Below are positions 36,788 to 45,405 of a stretch of DNA of 64,000 nucleotides, piece after piece. Numbering within the stretch: position 1 is the first letter of the stretch; every line of letters begins with the position of its first letter. Origin of the DNA: Bifidobacterium scardovii JCM 12489 = DSM 13734 (GTDB lineage: Bacteria > Actinomycetota > Actinomycetes > Actinomycetales > Bifidobacteriaceae); assembly GCF_001042635.1 (NCBI RefSeq), contig NZ_AP012331.1, positions 806,001 through 870,000 on the forward strand, read 5' to 3'. The notes beneath the pieces are model-generated. The model did not search any database. It was not told the DNA's origin and worked only from the letters and a program-made list of their open reading frames with translations. The translations under genes and the position numbers were made by a program.

Positions 36788-38137
36788 ATGACCGACAATC
36801 GATGGTCGGATTCGACCATGCGAACCATACGGGACTATGGCCGGGTTCGCGGCCGGTCCGAGGACAGCGAATGGGCGGCGGCCGCCGCCTGCGAACTCGC
36901 GGAACGGCAGCATGTCGAGGCCTTGAAGGTCGACGAGGCGCTGCTTGCCCAGCTGGATGAATTTCGTCATGGATGCGAGGGCGCTTGCCGTGCGGATAAT
37001 GACCGCGGGGGCGATGGGAACGGTGTCGCCGATGGCGCTGAAGACTCCGGTGCCATTACGGTGTGCGGATCGGCTTCGGAGCGCCGCGATCGTGATGACG
37101 ATGCCGTTTCGGGCGATCCGCTGCAGACCGAATATGCGTCCGCCTCCGCCGAGACGTTATTCGGGACGCCCGAGCGGTGGGCCTCCGAGCAGGCGTCACG
37201 GTGGAGCGAGGACGGCATCGATGTGTTTTCGTACGAGAAACCCGATTCGGTGCGACGTATCGTGGTCGCGGGTCTGGGCGCTTCGGCTCCGGTGTGCGCG
37301 CTGTTCTGGGTGGCCGCGCTGTGGAGTGCGGCTGGCCGTCATGCGTTGACACTGCCGTTGGCGTTCGTTCCGTCCGCGCCGATCGCCGGCGCGTTGCCGG
37401 CGGATGCGGGATTGTGGAGCGGGAACGGCATGTTCCCCATGTCTTCGCTGCTGTGGCCCCTGGCTGTAATGCTGATTTCCGGTTTGGCCACCAGTGTGTA
37501 TCGCCGCGTGCTGCGGGATGTGTCATACGCATTGGCGGTGGTGACGACGGCGATCGTGGCGGTGGGTGGTGGCGTGGGATGCGCGGCCCTGACCGAGTGG
37601 CTGTTCGGCGCGCGACATGTCAACGCCGCGTGGATGCTGGCGACGGCGGTGTTCAGCGGGATCGCAAGCTGTGTGGTCGGCAGGATATGGAAGGAGCCCC
37701 GTAGGCGTGAGGGGGCCGATCCCGCGTCGAGCCCATTCGTGGATGACGCCACATGGCTGCGGGAGGTTGGGCGCCTGTTGCGAGAGCGTGGGGATATCAC
37801 CGATCGCGCCGCGAGACGCATATGCCGTGATGCCCGGGACTATGCCACTGAAACCGGTTCCAGCCTGGTCTCTGAATTCGGCACGCCCGCCGAGTATGCG
37901 CATCGGCTGCGTGCGACGGCGGTCCGTGCGCGCCGGGCGCTGATGGGATGCATCTTGTCGACCGTGATGATGCTTACGCTTGTGGCGGTGCTGATTCTGC
38001 TGGCCGTGCATGGCGAATGGAGTGCGTCGTTGACCGTTCCCGCGGTGGTGTATGCCCTGATGCTCGTCGGTGTGCTATATGCGCTGATTGATGCGATTCG
38101 CGATTATCGGCGGGCCGCCATTCAGGCTTGTCGGTGA
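36788..38137 (+). CDS. Membrane protein with C-terminal HAAS-like signalling domain
   Basis: A 449-residue protein. A hydrophilic N-terminal 150 residues lead to four hydrophobic segments (VVAGLGASAPVCALFWVAAL, LLWPLAVMLISGLATSVY, ALAVVTTAIVAVGGGVGCAA and MLATAVFSGIASCVVG). A helical cytoplasmic domain with WLREVGRLLRERGDI and EFGTPAEYAHRL fits the HAAS/DUF1700 pattern, and a final helix pair closes the protein. Paired with the PadR gene upstream, so it probably senses an envelope state and works with it. Function unknown. Confidence 0.75.
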   Translation: MTDNRWSDSTMRTIRDYGRVRGRSEDSEWAAAAACELAERQHVEALKVDEALLAQLDEFRHGCEGACRADNDRGGDGNGVADGAEDSGAITVCGSASERRDRDDDAVSGDPLQTEYASASAETLFGTPERWASEQASRWSEDGIDVFSYEKPDSVRRIVVAGLGASAPVCALFWVAALWSAAGRHALTLPLAFVPSAPIAGALPADAGLWSGNGMFPMSSLLWPLAVMLISGLATSVYRRVLRDVSYALAVVTTAIVAVGGGVGCAALTEWLFGARHVNAAWMLATAVFSGIASCVVGRIWKEPRRREGADPASSPFVDDATWLREVGRLLRERGDITDRAARRICRDARDYATETGSSLVSEFGTPAEYAHRLRATAVRARRALMGCILSTVMMLTLVAVLILLAVHGEWSASLTVPAVVYALMLVGVLYALIDAIRDYRRAAIQACR

Positions 38138-38261
38138 TCCGTGCCGTCCGGGGCGTTCATGCGCACCCCGATCGCAGGTGCGTATCGGCCCGTTCTCGGG
38201 CTCGTGAGCGATCCGTTTTGTCTGGGGTATGGCGATTATGTCTCGGTGGGGCGGGCCTTAG

Positions 38262-38690
38262 CGGGGCGTTTCTTCTGGAGGATGGCGGTGGCGTCCCGCT
38301 GGTATGGCGTGGCGGGACGTTGCTGCCACAGGGTGGTGAAAGTGTCCCGTTTGGACGGCTCCGGGAGGGACGTTGCTGCCACAGGGTGGTAGGGGTGGCT
38401 CACTGGAGTAGTTGCGGCGGGGTGTTTCCGCCATGGTCTCATGGTTGTGCCTCGCTGGATCGGGTCTGGGCATGGCATTGTTTCTACGAGGTGGTGGTTG
38501 TGCTTCGCCGGGATGCGATCAGGAGTGGCCTTGCTTCTGGAGGATAGGAGGGGTGCCTCGCTGGGACTGCTATGGCGTGGTGCTTCCGATATGGTCTCAT
38601 GGTCTGGCGTCGCAGGGTGGGGATGATCCTAGGCGGAGTGATGCTTCTGCAAGATAGGTGCCCTGCCTCGCGCTGGAATCCAATCCGCTC
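38262..38690. repeat. Degenerate ~52-bp tandem repeat array (part of the 38138-39260 gap)
   Basis: Eight units can be aligned with starts near 38267, 38318, 38371, 38423, 38476, 38529, 38581 and 38642 (spacing 51-53 bases, last 61). Shared words are GACGTTGCTGCCACAGGGTGGT (twice, given here in part), TTCTGGAGGATGG/TAGG and CATGGTCTCATGG. Several units have complementary arms about 25 bases apart, for example GGGAC/GTCCC (38314, 38344) and GTGGTGC/GCGTCGC (38577, 38607, with wobbles). No gene is plausible in any frame. Confidence 0.6.
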
Positions 38691-38830
38691 GAAGCATCGC
38701 TTATGGAAGGCCTCCGCCGGGAATCGCGGCCGAATCCGACACGCGGATGTCGTTGCGCGTGGTATCGTATGAGCCATGACCTATTTTTCATGTTGTTGTT
38801 GTCGCTGAACCGACGCCCTTAGGCGCGCGG

Positions 38831-38857
38831 TTGACAACGCATAACTTGAAATAGGAT
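38831..38857 (+). promoter_or_regulatory. Candidate promoter of the transsulfuration operon, with a ~400-base leader
   Basis: Consensus -35 TTGACA (38831-38836) and -10-like TAGGAT (38852-38857) with a rather short 15-base spacer. The ATG of the first gene is at 39261, leaving a long leader. The leader holds a short open frame from a GTG at 38902 to 39090 with Cys at codons 5, 10 and 52 and Met at 12 and 14. A stem-loop lies near 39060-39080 (GGTCCGGAA/TTCCGAACC). Confidence 0.4.
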
Positions 38858-39260
38858 TCATTCTTCGCAATCCCGCAAATAGGGGCGGGGCGGCAATCAT
38901 CGTGAATCGCGCATGCGGCGTGCGGCAATGCTCCATGGCTATGTTCAAGGAACATCGCATCGCAGATCGGAACGATAACGGAAACCATGCCGACCGTACC
39001 GGTCGCGCGGCATCGCTCCGGCGGATTTCGCGGTATCTCGGAATGATCGCCGGATGCTGGTCCGGAACGCTTCCGAACCGAATGAAGTGACCGGAGCCCG
39101 GCGGCAACCGCCGCAGCGCCGAAAGCGAAGAATCCTCCCGTTTCATCTGCACCTCAACCGATGAGCCCGGCGCATCAACCGGAATCCAATCGAAAAAACA
39201 ACCAATCCCGGGCCCGGAACGGTACCTCGGATCGCAAGCAGCAGAAACGGAACGCATATC

Positions 39261-40283
39261 ATGACCATCCACAACAGCCTCTCGGAACTCATCGGCAACA
39301 CCCCGCTCGTCAAGCTCAACCACATTCCGCAGGCGGCGGGCGTCAAGGCCACCATCGCGGTCAAAGTGGAGTACTTCAACCCGGGCGGATCCTCCAAGGA
39401 CCGCATCGCCGAGCGCATCATCGACGCGGCCGAGCGTTCCGGCCAGCTCAAGCCCGGCGGCGTGATCGTCGAGCCCACGTCCGGCAACACGGGCGTCGGC
39501 CTGGCGCTGGTAGCCCAGCAGCGCGGCTACCGCACGATCTTCACGCTGCCCGACAAGGTTTCCGAATCCAAGCGCGCGGTGCTGCGCGCCTATGGCGCTG
39601 AGGTCGTCGTGACCCCGACCGACGCCGGCCCGGACGATCCTCGCTCCTATTACCAGGTCGCCGAGCGCCTGGCCAACACGATTCCGGGAGGGTTCCGCCC
39701 GAATCAGTACGACAATCCCAACGGCCCGCTGAGCCATTACTACACCACCGGTCCGGAAATCTGGGAGGCGACCGACCACAAGGTCACGCATTTCGTGGCC
39801 GGCATCGGCACCGGCGGCACGATCTCCGGCACCGGCAAATATCTCAAGGAAGCATCGAATGGCGCGGTCACGGTGATCGGCTCCGACCCGCAAGGCTCCA
39901 TCTATTCCGCCGATTCCGAGGCCGAAGTGCACCAGTACGACATCGAGGGCGTGGGCGAGGACTTCTACCCGAAGGCGTTCGACCGCAACATCACCGACGC
40001 CATCGTGCAGGTCAGCGACCGCGAGGCGTTCGAGATGACGCGTCGGCTCGCCGCCGAAGAGGGCCTGCTGGTCGGCGGGTCGTCCGGCATGGCCGTGGTC
40101 AGCGCGATCAAGTACGCGCTCGAGCACGATCTGGACGAGAACCAGACCGTCGTGCTGCTGCTGCCCGATTCCGGCCGCAGCTACCTGGAGAAGATCTTCA
40201 ACGACGACTGGATGCGCGCGCACGGCTACGGCGACATCGTGGACCGCACCACCAAGCCGTCCCTCGCCGAACAGTATCTGTGA
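39261..40283 (+). CDS. Cystathionine beta-synthase / cysteine synthase-family enzyme
   Basis: A 340-residue PLP enzyme of fold-type II. The PLP lysine is Lys46 in NPGGSSKDRIA; the Asn loop is EPTSGNTGVGLALVAQQ and the phosphate loop GIGTGGTISGTGKYL. The stretch SIYSADSEAEVHQYDIEGVG points to the cystathionine beta-synthase branch rather than plain CysK. It has no C-terminal CBS pair. Together with the next gene it interconverts homocysteine and cysteine. Confidence 0.88.
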   Translation: MTIHNSLSELIGNTPLVKLNHIPQAAGVKATIAVKVEYFNPGGSSKDRIAERIIDAAERSGQLKPGGVIVEPTSGNTGVGLALVAQQRGYRTIFTLPDKVSESKRAVLRAYGAEVVVTPTDAGPDDPRSYYQVAERLANTIPGGFRPNQYDNPNGPLSHYYTTGPEIWEATDHKVTHFVAGIGTGGTISGTGKYLKEASNGAVTVIGSDPQGSIYSADSEAEVHQYDIEGVGEDFYPKAFDRNITDAIVQVSDREAFEMTRRLAAEEGLLVGGSSGMAVVSAIKYALEHDLDENQTVVLLLPDSGRSYLEKIFNDDWMRAHGYGDIVDRTTKPSLAEQYL

Positions 40284-40379
40284 TAGCGCGTTATCACCAC
40301 AACCGATACCGACACCCCTGAAAAACACCCATCATCGTTTTACCCTCGAATTGAATCATCCCGAAAGGAACCAGTCATC

Positions 40380-41561
40380 ATGACCATCTCCACCAACGCC
40401 GCAGCCCTTGCCGCAACCGCGCCCGCCACGCGCGCCATCCACGCCGGGCAGGAGCCCGATCCGACCACCGGCGCGGTCGTCACGCCGATCTACATGACCT
40501 CCACCTTCAAGCAGGACGGCGTTGGCGGATTGCGCAACGGCTATGACTACAGCCGCTCGATCAACCCGACGCGCAACTCCTTCGACGCGCAGCTCGCCTC
40601 CGTCGAGGGCGCGAAGTACTCGCTGAGCTTCTCCTCCGGACTGGCCGCGATCGACGTATTGCTGCGTTCGACGCTCAAGCCCGGCGACCGCATCCTGCTC
40701 GGCAACGACGTGTACGGCGGCACCTACCGACTGCTGTCCAAGGTGTTCGTGCCGTGGGGCATCGGCCTCGACGTGGTGGACATCACCGATACGGTGGCCG
40801 TGTCCAAGGCGCTCGAAGCCGCGCAGTACGCCTATATCTGGGTCGAGACGCCGTCGAACCCGCTGCTCAACATCACCGACATCGCGGCGACCGTCGCGGT
40901 GGCGCACGCCCATGGCGTCAAGGTGGCGGTGGACAACACCTTCGCCTCGCCCGTCCTGCAGCACCCGCTGGCCGATGGGGCCGACGTGGTGGTGTACTCG
41001 ACCACCAAGTACATCGGCGGCCATTCCGACGTGGTCGGAGGAGCGGTGCTGCTCAACGACGACGAGCTGCGCGAGAAGGTGGCGTTCCTGCAGAATGCGG
41101 CCGGCGCGGTGCCTTCGCCGTTCGATTCGTGGCTGGATATCCGCGGTCTCAAGACGCTGGACCTGCGCGTCAAGCAGCACAGTCGCAACGCGCTGAAGAT
41201 CGCGCAGTGGCTGGAAACCCGCCCCGAGGTGGAGCGCGTGCTGTATCCGGGCCTCGAATCGCACCCCGGCCATGAGATCGCCGCCCGACAGATGCATGGC
41301 GGTTTCGGCGGCATGGTCTCCGTGCAGATCGCGGCCGGCTTCGACGCGGCCAAGCGCTTCGTGGGCGCCACGCAGGTCTTCACGCTCGCCGAGTCGCTGG
41401 GCGGCGTGGAGTCGCTGATCGAGCACCCGGGCGCGATGACCCACGCTTCCGTGGCCGGCACCACGCTTGAAGTGCCGGCGAACCTGGTGCGTCTGTCCGT
41501 CGGCATCGAGGACGCCGACGATCTGATCGCCGACCTCGAGCAGGCGTTCAAGGCGATCTGA
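40380..41561 (+). CDS. Cystathionine gamma-synthase / gamma-lyase
   Basis: A 393-residue PLP enzyme of the Cys/Met-metabolism family. N-terminal pattern TRAIHAGQEPDPTTGAVVTP, PLP lysine in VYSTTKYIGGHSDVVGG, and LAESLGGVESLIEHPGAMTH near the end. GAAAGGAACC precedes the ATG. Sequence alone does not separate synthase from lyase; the adjacent beta-synthase makes transsulfuration in either direction plausible. Confidence 0.92.
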   Translation: MTISTNAAALAATAPATRAIHAGQEPDPTTGAVVTPIYMTSTFKQDGVGGLRNGYDYSRSINPTRNSFDAQLASVEGAKYSLSFSSGLAAIDVLLRSTLKPGDRILLGNDVYGGTYRLLSKVFVPWGIGLDVVDITDTVAVSKALEAAQYAYIWVETPSNPLLNITDIAATVAVAHAHGVKVAVDNTFASPVLQHPLADGADVVVYSTTKYIGGHSDVVGGAVLLNDDELREKVAFLQNAAGAVPSPFDSWLDIRGLKTLDLRVKQHSRNALKIAQWLETRPEVERVLYPGLESHPGHEIAARQMHGGFGGMVSVQIAAGFDAAKRFVGATQVFTLAESLGGVESLIEHPGAMTHASVAGTTLEVPANLVRLSVGIEDADDLIADLEQAFKAI

Positions 41562-41571
41562 TCGCCGTTGA

Positions 41572-41603
41572 AGGGGCCATTCCCCGTTGGGGGAGCGGCC
41601 CCT
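41572..41603 (+). terminator. GC hairpin after the gamma-synthase gene
   Basis: AGGGGCC and TCCCC pair with GGGGA and GGCCCCT in a double stem. No clear T-run, so termination is likely but unproven. Confidence 0.5.
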
Positions 41604-41773
41604 GGTCATGTTCGCCGCACTTCTTAGGCAGATTATCCATGTCGTAGGTAGGCGGATGAAGGGACCGCCTAACCGGCATGCCGTCGGCATGTCGGGCGAC
41701 AGGCGGGGCGCTCTGGCGAGATGGCCGACCGAGGTTCGGATCGGGGCCGGGTTCGTGCCCTACACTGGAGGGC

Positions 41774-43810
41774 ATGACAGCAAACGAGGCGGCGCTTGGC
41801 GCGCTCAAACAGTACTTCGGCTACGATTCGTTCCGGCCCGGCCAGTCCGGCTTGGTCGACGCGATCCTCGCCGGGCGCGATGCGCTCGGCGTGATGCCGA
41901 CCGGCGCCGGCAAATCGGTGTGCTACCAGATCCCGGCCATGCTGCTGCCCGGCGTCACCGTCGTGATCTCGCCGTTGATCTCACTCATGCGCGATCAGGT
42001 GGATGGGCTCAACGACGCCGGCATCCCGGCCGCGTTCATCAACACCACGCAGGCCGGCGACGAGCAGGGCATGGTACTGGCCCAGGCGGCGGCCGGCGAC
42101 GTCAAGCTGCTGTACGTGGCCCCCGAACGCCTGGAGACGGAGCGGTTCCGCAATTTCGCCTCGCGCGTGTCCATCTCGCTGATCGCGGTGGATGAGGCGC
42201 ACTGCGTCTCGCAGTGGGGCCAGGATTTCCGCTCCTCGTATCTCGGCATCGGCGAATTCATCGCCGGCCTGCCCTCCCGCCCCATCGTCGCCGCGTTCAC
42301 CGCCACCGCGACCGAGCGCGTGCGCCGCGACATCGTGTCCATGCTCGGTCTCAATAACCCGCAGATCACCGTCACCGGCTTCGACCGGGACAACCTGTAT
42401 TTCGACGTGATCCGCATGGAAACCAAGCGCAAGGCCTCATGGGTGGCGCAGTACGTGGCCGAGCACGCCGACGAGTCGGGCATCGTCTACTGCGCCACGC
42501 GCAAGGAGACCGAGGCGCTGGCCGCCTCGCTCAACCATGCCGTGCCGATGCTGCGCGGCGCGGGCGCGGGCGCAGGTGCGTCCGATGCGGCGGGCGGTTC
42601 CGGGGCCGGTGTCGCAAGCGCCATGCCCAACGGCCCGGTCGCCGTCGCCTACCATGGCGGCATGTCGCCGGATGTGCGCGAGCGGGCGCAGCGCGATTTC
42701 GTCACCGACCGCGTGCCCGTGGTCGTGGCCACCAACGCGTTCGGCATGGGCATCGACAAGTCGAACGTGCGTTACGTGATCCACCACAACATGCCGGAAA
42801 GCATCGAGGCCTACTACCAGGAAGCCGGTCGCGCCGGGCGCGACGGCGAACCCAGCCGGTGCACGCTGCTGTGGAACGAGTCGGATATCGTCACGCGCCG
42901 CCGTCTGCTCGACAACGATTATGAGAACGAGCGGCTCACCCCGCAGGAGCAGGAGATCGTGCGCATGTCCAAGCGCCGCCTGCTCGACGGCATGATCGGC
43001 TACTGCCGCACCACCGAGTGCCTGCACACCTATATGACCCGGTATTTCGGCGAAACCACGCCGTGCACCACAGACGGCGGCAAATGCGCCGGCGGGTGCA
43101 CGAACTGCGTCAGCACCTTCGAAACCATCGACGTGACCGACATCGCTCGGGCGATCAGCCGGTGCGTGCACGACGTCATGTACGACTTCGACGAGCAGGG
43201 GCGCCCCACGCGCATGCCCGTGCGCCAGGGACTCGGTTCGGGCAAGATCGTCGCGATCCTGCGCGGGTCGCGGGCGCAGGACCTGCTGAGCCGGGGCTTC
43301 GACCGCTGCCCCAGCTACGGGCAGCTCAAGGACGCGCCCGAGGCGCGGGTGCGCGACGTGCTCAGCCAGATGGCGACCGACGGTTTCCTGTTCATCTCCG
43401 AAGGGCGGTTGCCGATCGTGGGATTCGGCACGCGCGCGGCGCAGACCGTGGCTCCCGACTTCCACTATGAGATCAAGCGCATCGAGCGTAAGCGCGAGTC
43501 CGGCTCGCGTGCCCGGGGACTTGCCTCGGCTTCCGTGGCGGGCGATTCCGGCGTCGCGTTCGGCGCGTACGTGCCCGATGACGACGAGGAGGCGCTGTTC
43601 CAGCGTCTGCGCGAGCTGCGCCGCGACATCGCGCAGGAGATCGGCAAACCGCCGTATATCGTCTTCTCCGACAGGACGCTGCGCGATATGGCCCGCATCC
43701 GGCCCGTCACCGACGCGCAGTTCCTTGCGGTGAACGGCGTCGGCGAGAGCAAGCTGCGCCAGTACGGCAGGCGGTTCATGGAGGCGGTCGCCGCGTTCGG
43801 CGCCGCCTAG
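41774..43810 (+). CDS. recQ: ATP-dependent DNA helicase RecQ
   Basis: A 678-residue 3'-5' helicase. Motif I is MPTGAGKSVCYQIPAM and motif II VDEAHCVSQWGQDFR. A Gly/Ala-rich insertion (about 25 residues, near GAGAGASDAAGG) lies in the second RecA domain before the conserved VAYHGGM. The zinc-binding cysteines follow (CRTTECLH and KCAGGCTNC), then the winged helix and a C-terminal HRDC domain (LRELRRDIAQEIG to EAVAAFG). The start at 41774 has TGGAGGG upstream. Confidence 0.95.
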   Translation: MTANEAALGALKQYFGYDSFRPGQSGLVDAILAGRDALGVMPTGAGKSVCYQIPAMLLPGVTVVISPLISLMRDQVDGLNDAGIPAAFINTTQAGDEQGMVLAQAAAGDVKLLYVAPERLETERFRNFASRVSISLIAVDEAHCVSQWGQDFRSSYLGIGEFIAGLPSRPIVAAFTATATERVRRDIVSMLGLNNPQITVTGFDRDNLYFDVIRMETKRKASWVAQYVAEHADESGIVYCATRKETEALAASLNHAVPMLRGAGAGAGASDAAGGSGAGVASAMPNGPVAVAYHGGMSPDVRERAQRDFVTDRVPVVVATNAFGMGIDKSNVRYVIHHNMPESIEAYYQEAGRAGRDGEPSRCTLLWNESDIVTRRRLLDNDYENERLTPQEQEIVRMSKRRLLDGMIGYCRTTECLHTYMTRYFGETTPCTTDGGKCAGGCTNCVSTFETIDVTDIARAISRCVHDVMYDFDEQGRPTRMPVRQGLGSGKIVAILRGSRAQDLLSRGFDRCPSYGQLKDAPEARVRDVLSQMATDGFLFISEGRLPIVGFGTRAAQTVAPDFHYEIKRIERKRESGSRARGLASASVAGDSGVAFGAYVPDDDEEALFQRLRELRRDIAQEIGKPPYIVFSDRTLRDMARIRPVTDAQFLAVNGVGESKLRQYGRRFMEAVAAFGAA

Positions 43811-43996
43811 GGCGTCTGTGCCATGCGCCGGCATGCCGGCCGGATGCGAAGGGGCTGTCGGCTGCAAGTCGCCATAAGCAACGCCTATAGCCGAACGCGG
43901 AATGTTGGGTTGCGCCACGGGCCGTCCGTGGAAGAATAGATAGCTGATGCCGGCGGACGATCATACGAGCCGGTAATGAACACGAGGAGTGAAAAC

Positions 43997-44479
43997 ATGG
44001 CAGAAAAGCCCGTAGTCGAAAGCTTCCAGCTGGACCATACCAAGGTGAAGGCGCCGTACGTGCGTTACATCGACACCGAAACCGGCCCTCACGGCGACGT
44101 GATCTCGAACTATGACCTGCGCCTGACCCAGCCGAACGAGCAGGCCATCCCGACCGGCGGACTGCACACCATCGAGCACACCATCGCCGTGCTGCTGCGC
44201 GAGCGCATCCCCGGCTACATCGACTGCTCGCCGTTCGGCTGCCGCACCGGATTCCACCTGCTCACCTGGGGCGAACACTCCACCGAGGATGTGGCCAAGG
44301 CGCTCAAGGAGTCGCTGGAGTTCATCGCGTACAAGGCGACGTGGGATGACGTGCCCGCGACCACGATCGAGAGCTGCGGCAACTACCGCGACCACAGCCT
44401 GTTCACCGCCAAGGAATGGGCCAAGCAGATCCTCGAGCAGGGCATCAGCTCCGATCCGTTCGTGCGTAAGGTCGTCTGA
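43997..44479 (+). CDS. luxS: S-ribosylhomocysteine lyase (AI-2 synthase)
   Basis: A 160-residue enzyme splitting S-ribosylhomocysteine to homocysteine and the AI-2 precursor. Metal ligands His57 and His61 are in [10 protein letters not shown] with Cys127 in [11 protein letters not shown]; Cys82 lies in [10 protein letters not shown]. The ATG at 43997 is preceded by GAGGAG. Its product homocysteine feeds the two transsulfuration enzymes upstream. Confidence 0.97.
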   Translation: MAEKPVVESFQLDHTKVKAPYVRYIDTETGPHGDVISNYDLRLTQPNEQAIPTGGLHTIEHTIAVLLRERIPGYIDCSPFGCRTGFHLLTWGEHSTEDVAKALKESLEFIAYKATWDDVPATTIESCGNYRDHSLFTAKEWAKQILEQGISSDPFVRKVV

Positions 44480-44800
44480 TCCGGTCGTCTGGTCCGGATC
44501 CGATCAGGATTGACGGGCGGGCCGGTCGGGCTGATCGGTTCGTCGTTTGAGCCGATGCGTCCCATGCGGGCCTCCTATGGGGTCGTGCCGCTATTGTGGC
44601 GCGGCCCTTTGTCGTTGTGAAGGGGTGATTCATGAAGGGGTGGTTCGAGGGGAGTGACTGACGAAGCGGTCGATCCGGTCCGGGCGGCCGGGACGCCGGC
44701 GGATCCGCCTGTCGGGATCCCGGTGGAACGGCGGCCCCCGATGTGCCGACGTTGTGGTAGTTTGCCGTCAGTTGTTGTTATGCGTGATATGAGGTGACCT
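44480..44800. other. Gene-free 320-base gap after luxS
   Basis: No plausible coding frame, tRNA or clear terminator seen. It contains only mild GC-rich inverted stretches (for example around 44690-44740). Confidence 0.5.
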
Positions 44801-45328
44801 GTGAATACCAGTGCGTCTTCCCGGCGGTTCCGCCATGCCACGATGCGTGATTTCCCGCAGATGCAGAAGATCTACGCGCATGCCAGGGAGCTGATGGCGC
44901 GCAACGGCAACCCCACGCAGTGGGGCAACGCGTTCCCGCGGGCCGAGGTGGTGCTCGACGACATCGCCAACCAGCGCACGATGCTGCTGGTCGATACGCA
45001 CCACGGCCATGAGCGCATCCTCGCGCAGTTCGCGCTGTGCCCGGGGGAGGACCCGACCTACAAGACCATCGACGGGGCGTGGCTCGACGACGACACCTAC
45101 GTCACCATGCACCGGGTCGCCGCGTCGGGGCTGGTCAAGCATGCGGCGCGAGACTGCATCGCATGGGCGCTGAAGCACTACGGGAACGTGCGTGCGGATA
45201 CGCATCCGAACAACAAGGCCATGCAGCATGTGCTGGAGACGAGCGGATTCGCCCGCTGCGGCCTGATCCAGCTGATCGACCGGGACGCCGACACCACCCG
45301 CATCGCCTATCAGCGCCACGAATGGTAG
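44801..45328 (+). CDS. GNAT-family N-acetyltransferase
   Basis: A 175-residue protein starting at GTG with GAGGTGACC upstream. It opens with RFRHATMRDFPQMQKIYAHA, has the acetyl-CoA-site region VAASGLVKHAARDCIAWALK, and closes with MQHVLETSGFARCGLIQL. The acceptor is unknown. Confidence 0.85.
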   Translation: MNTSASSRRFRHATMRDFPQMQKIYAHARELMARNGNPTQWGNAFPRAEVVLDDIANQRTMLLVDTHHGHERILAQFALCPGEDPTYKTIDGAWLDDDTYVTMHRVAASGLVKHAARDCIAWALKHYGNVRADTHPNNKAMQHVLETSGFARCGLIQLIDRDADTTRIAYQRHEW

Positions 45329-45356
45329 AAGCGGTTTTCGCCTGGGCCATGTGACC

Positions 45357-45389
45357 GTTCTGGCTCCCCTCGCCGAGGGGAGCCAGAAC
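45357..45389. terminator. Bidirectional palindrome between convergent genes
   Basis: Perfect 15-base arms GTTCTGGCTCCCCTC / GAGGGGAGCCAGAAC around GCC; member of the GGCTCCCCTC family, placed between the acetyltransferase and permease stop codons. Confidence 0.7.
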
Positions 45390-45405
45390 GGATGCCGGCC
45401 CGAGC

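Noticed and set aside
38484..38777. Antisense frame in the 38.3-38.7 kb repeat region as a gene
   Set aside because: The composition is repeat-driven, with no ribosome site or conserved pattern; the sequence is better explained as a degenerate non-coding array.
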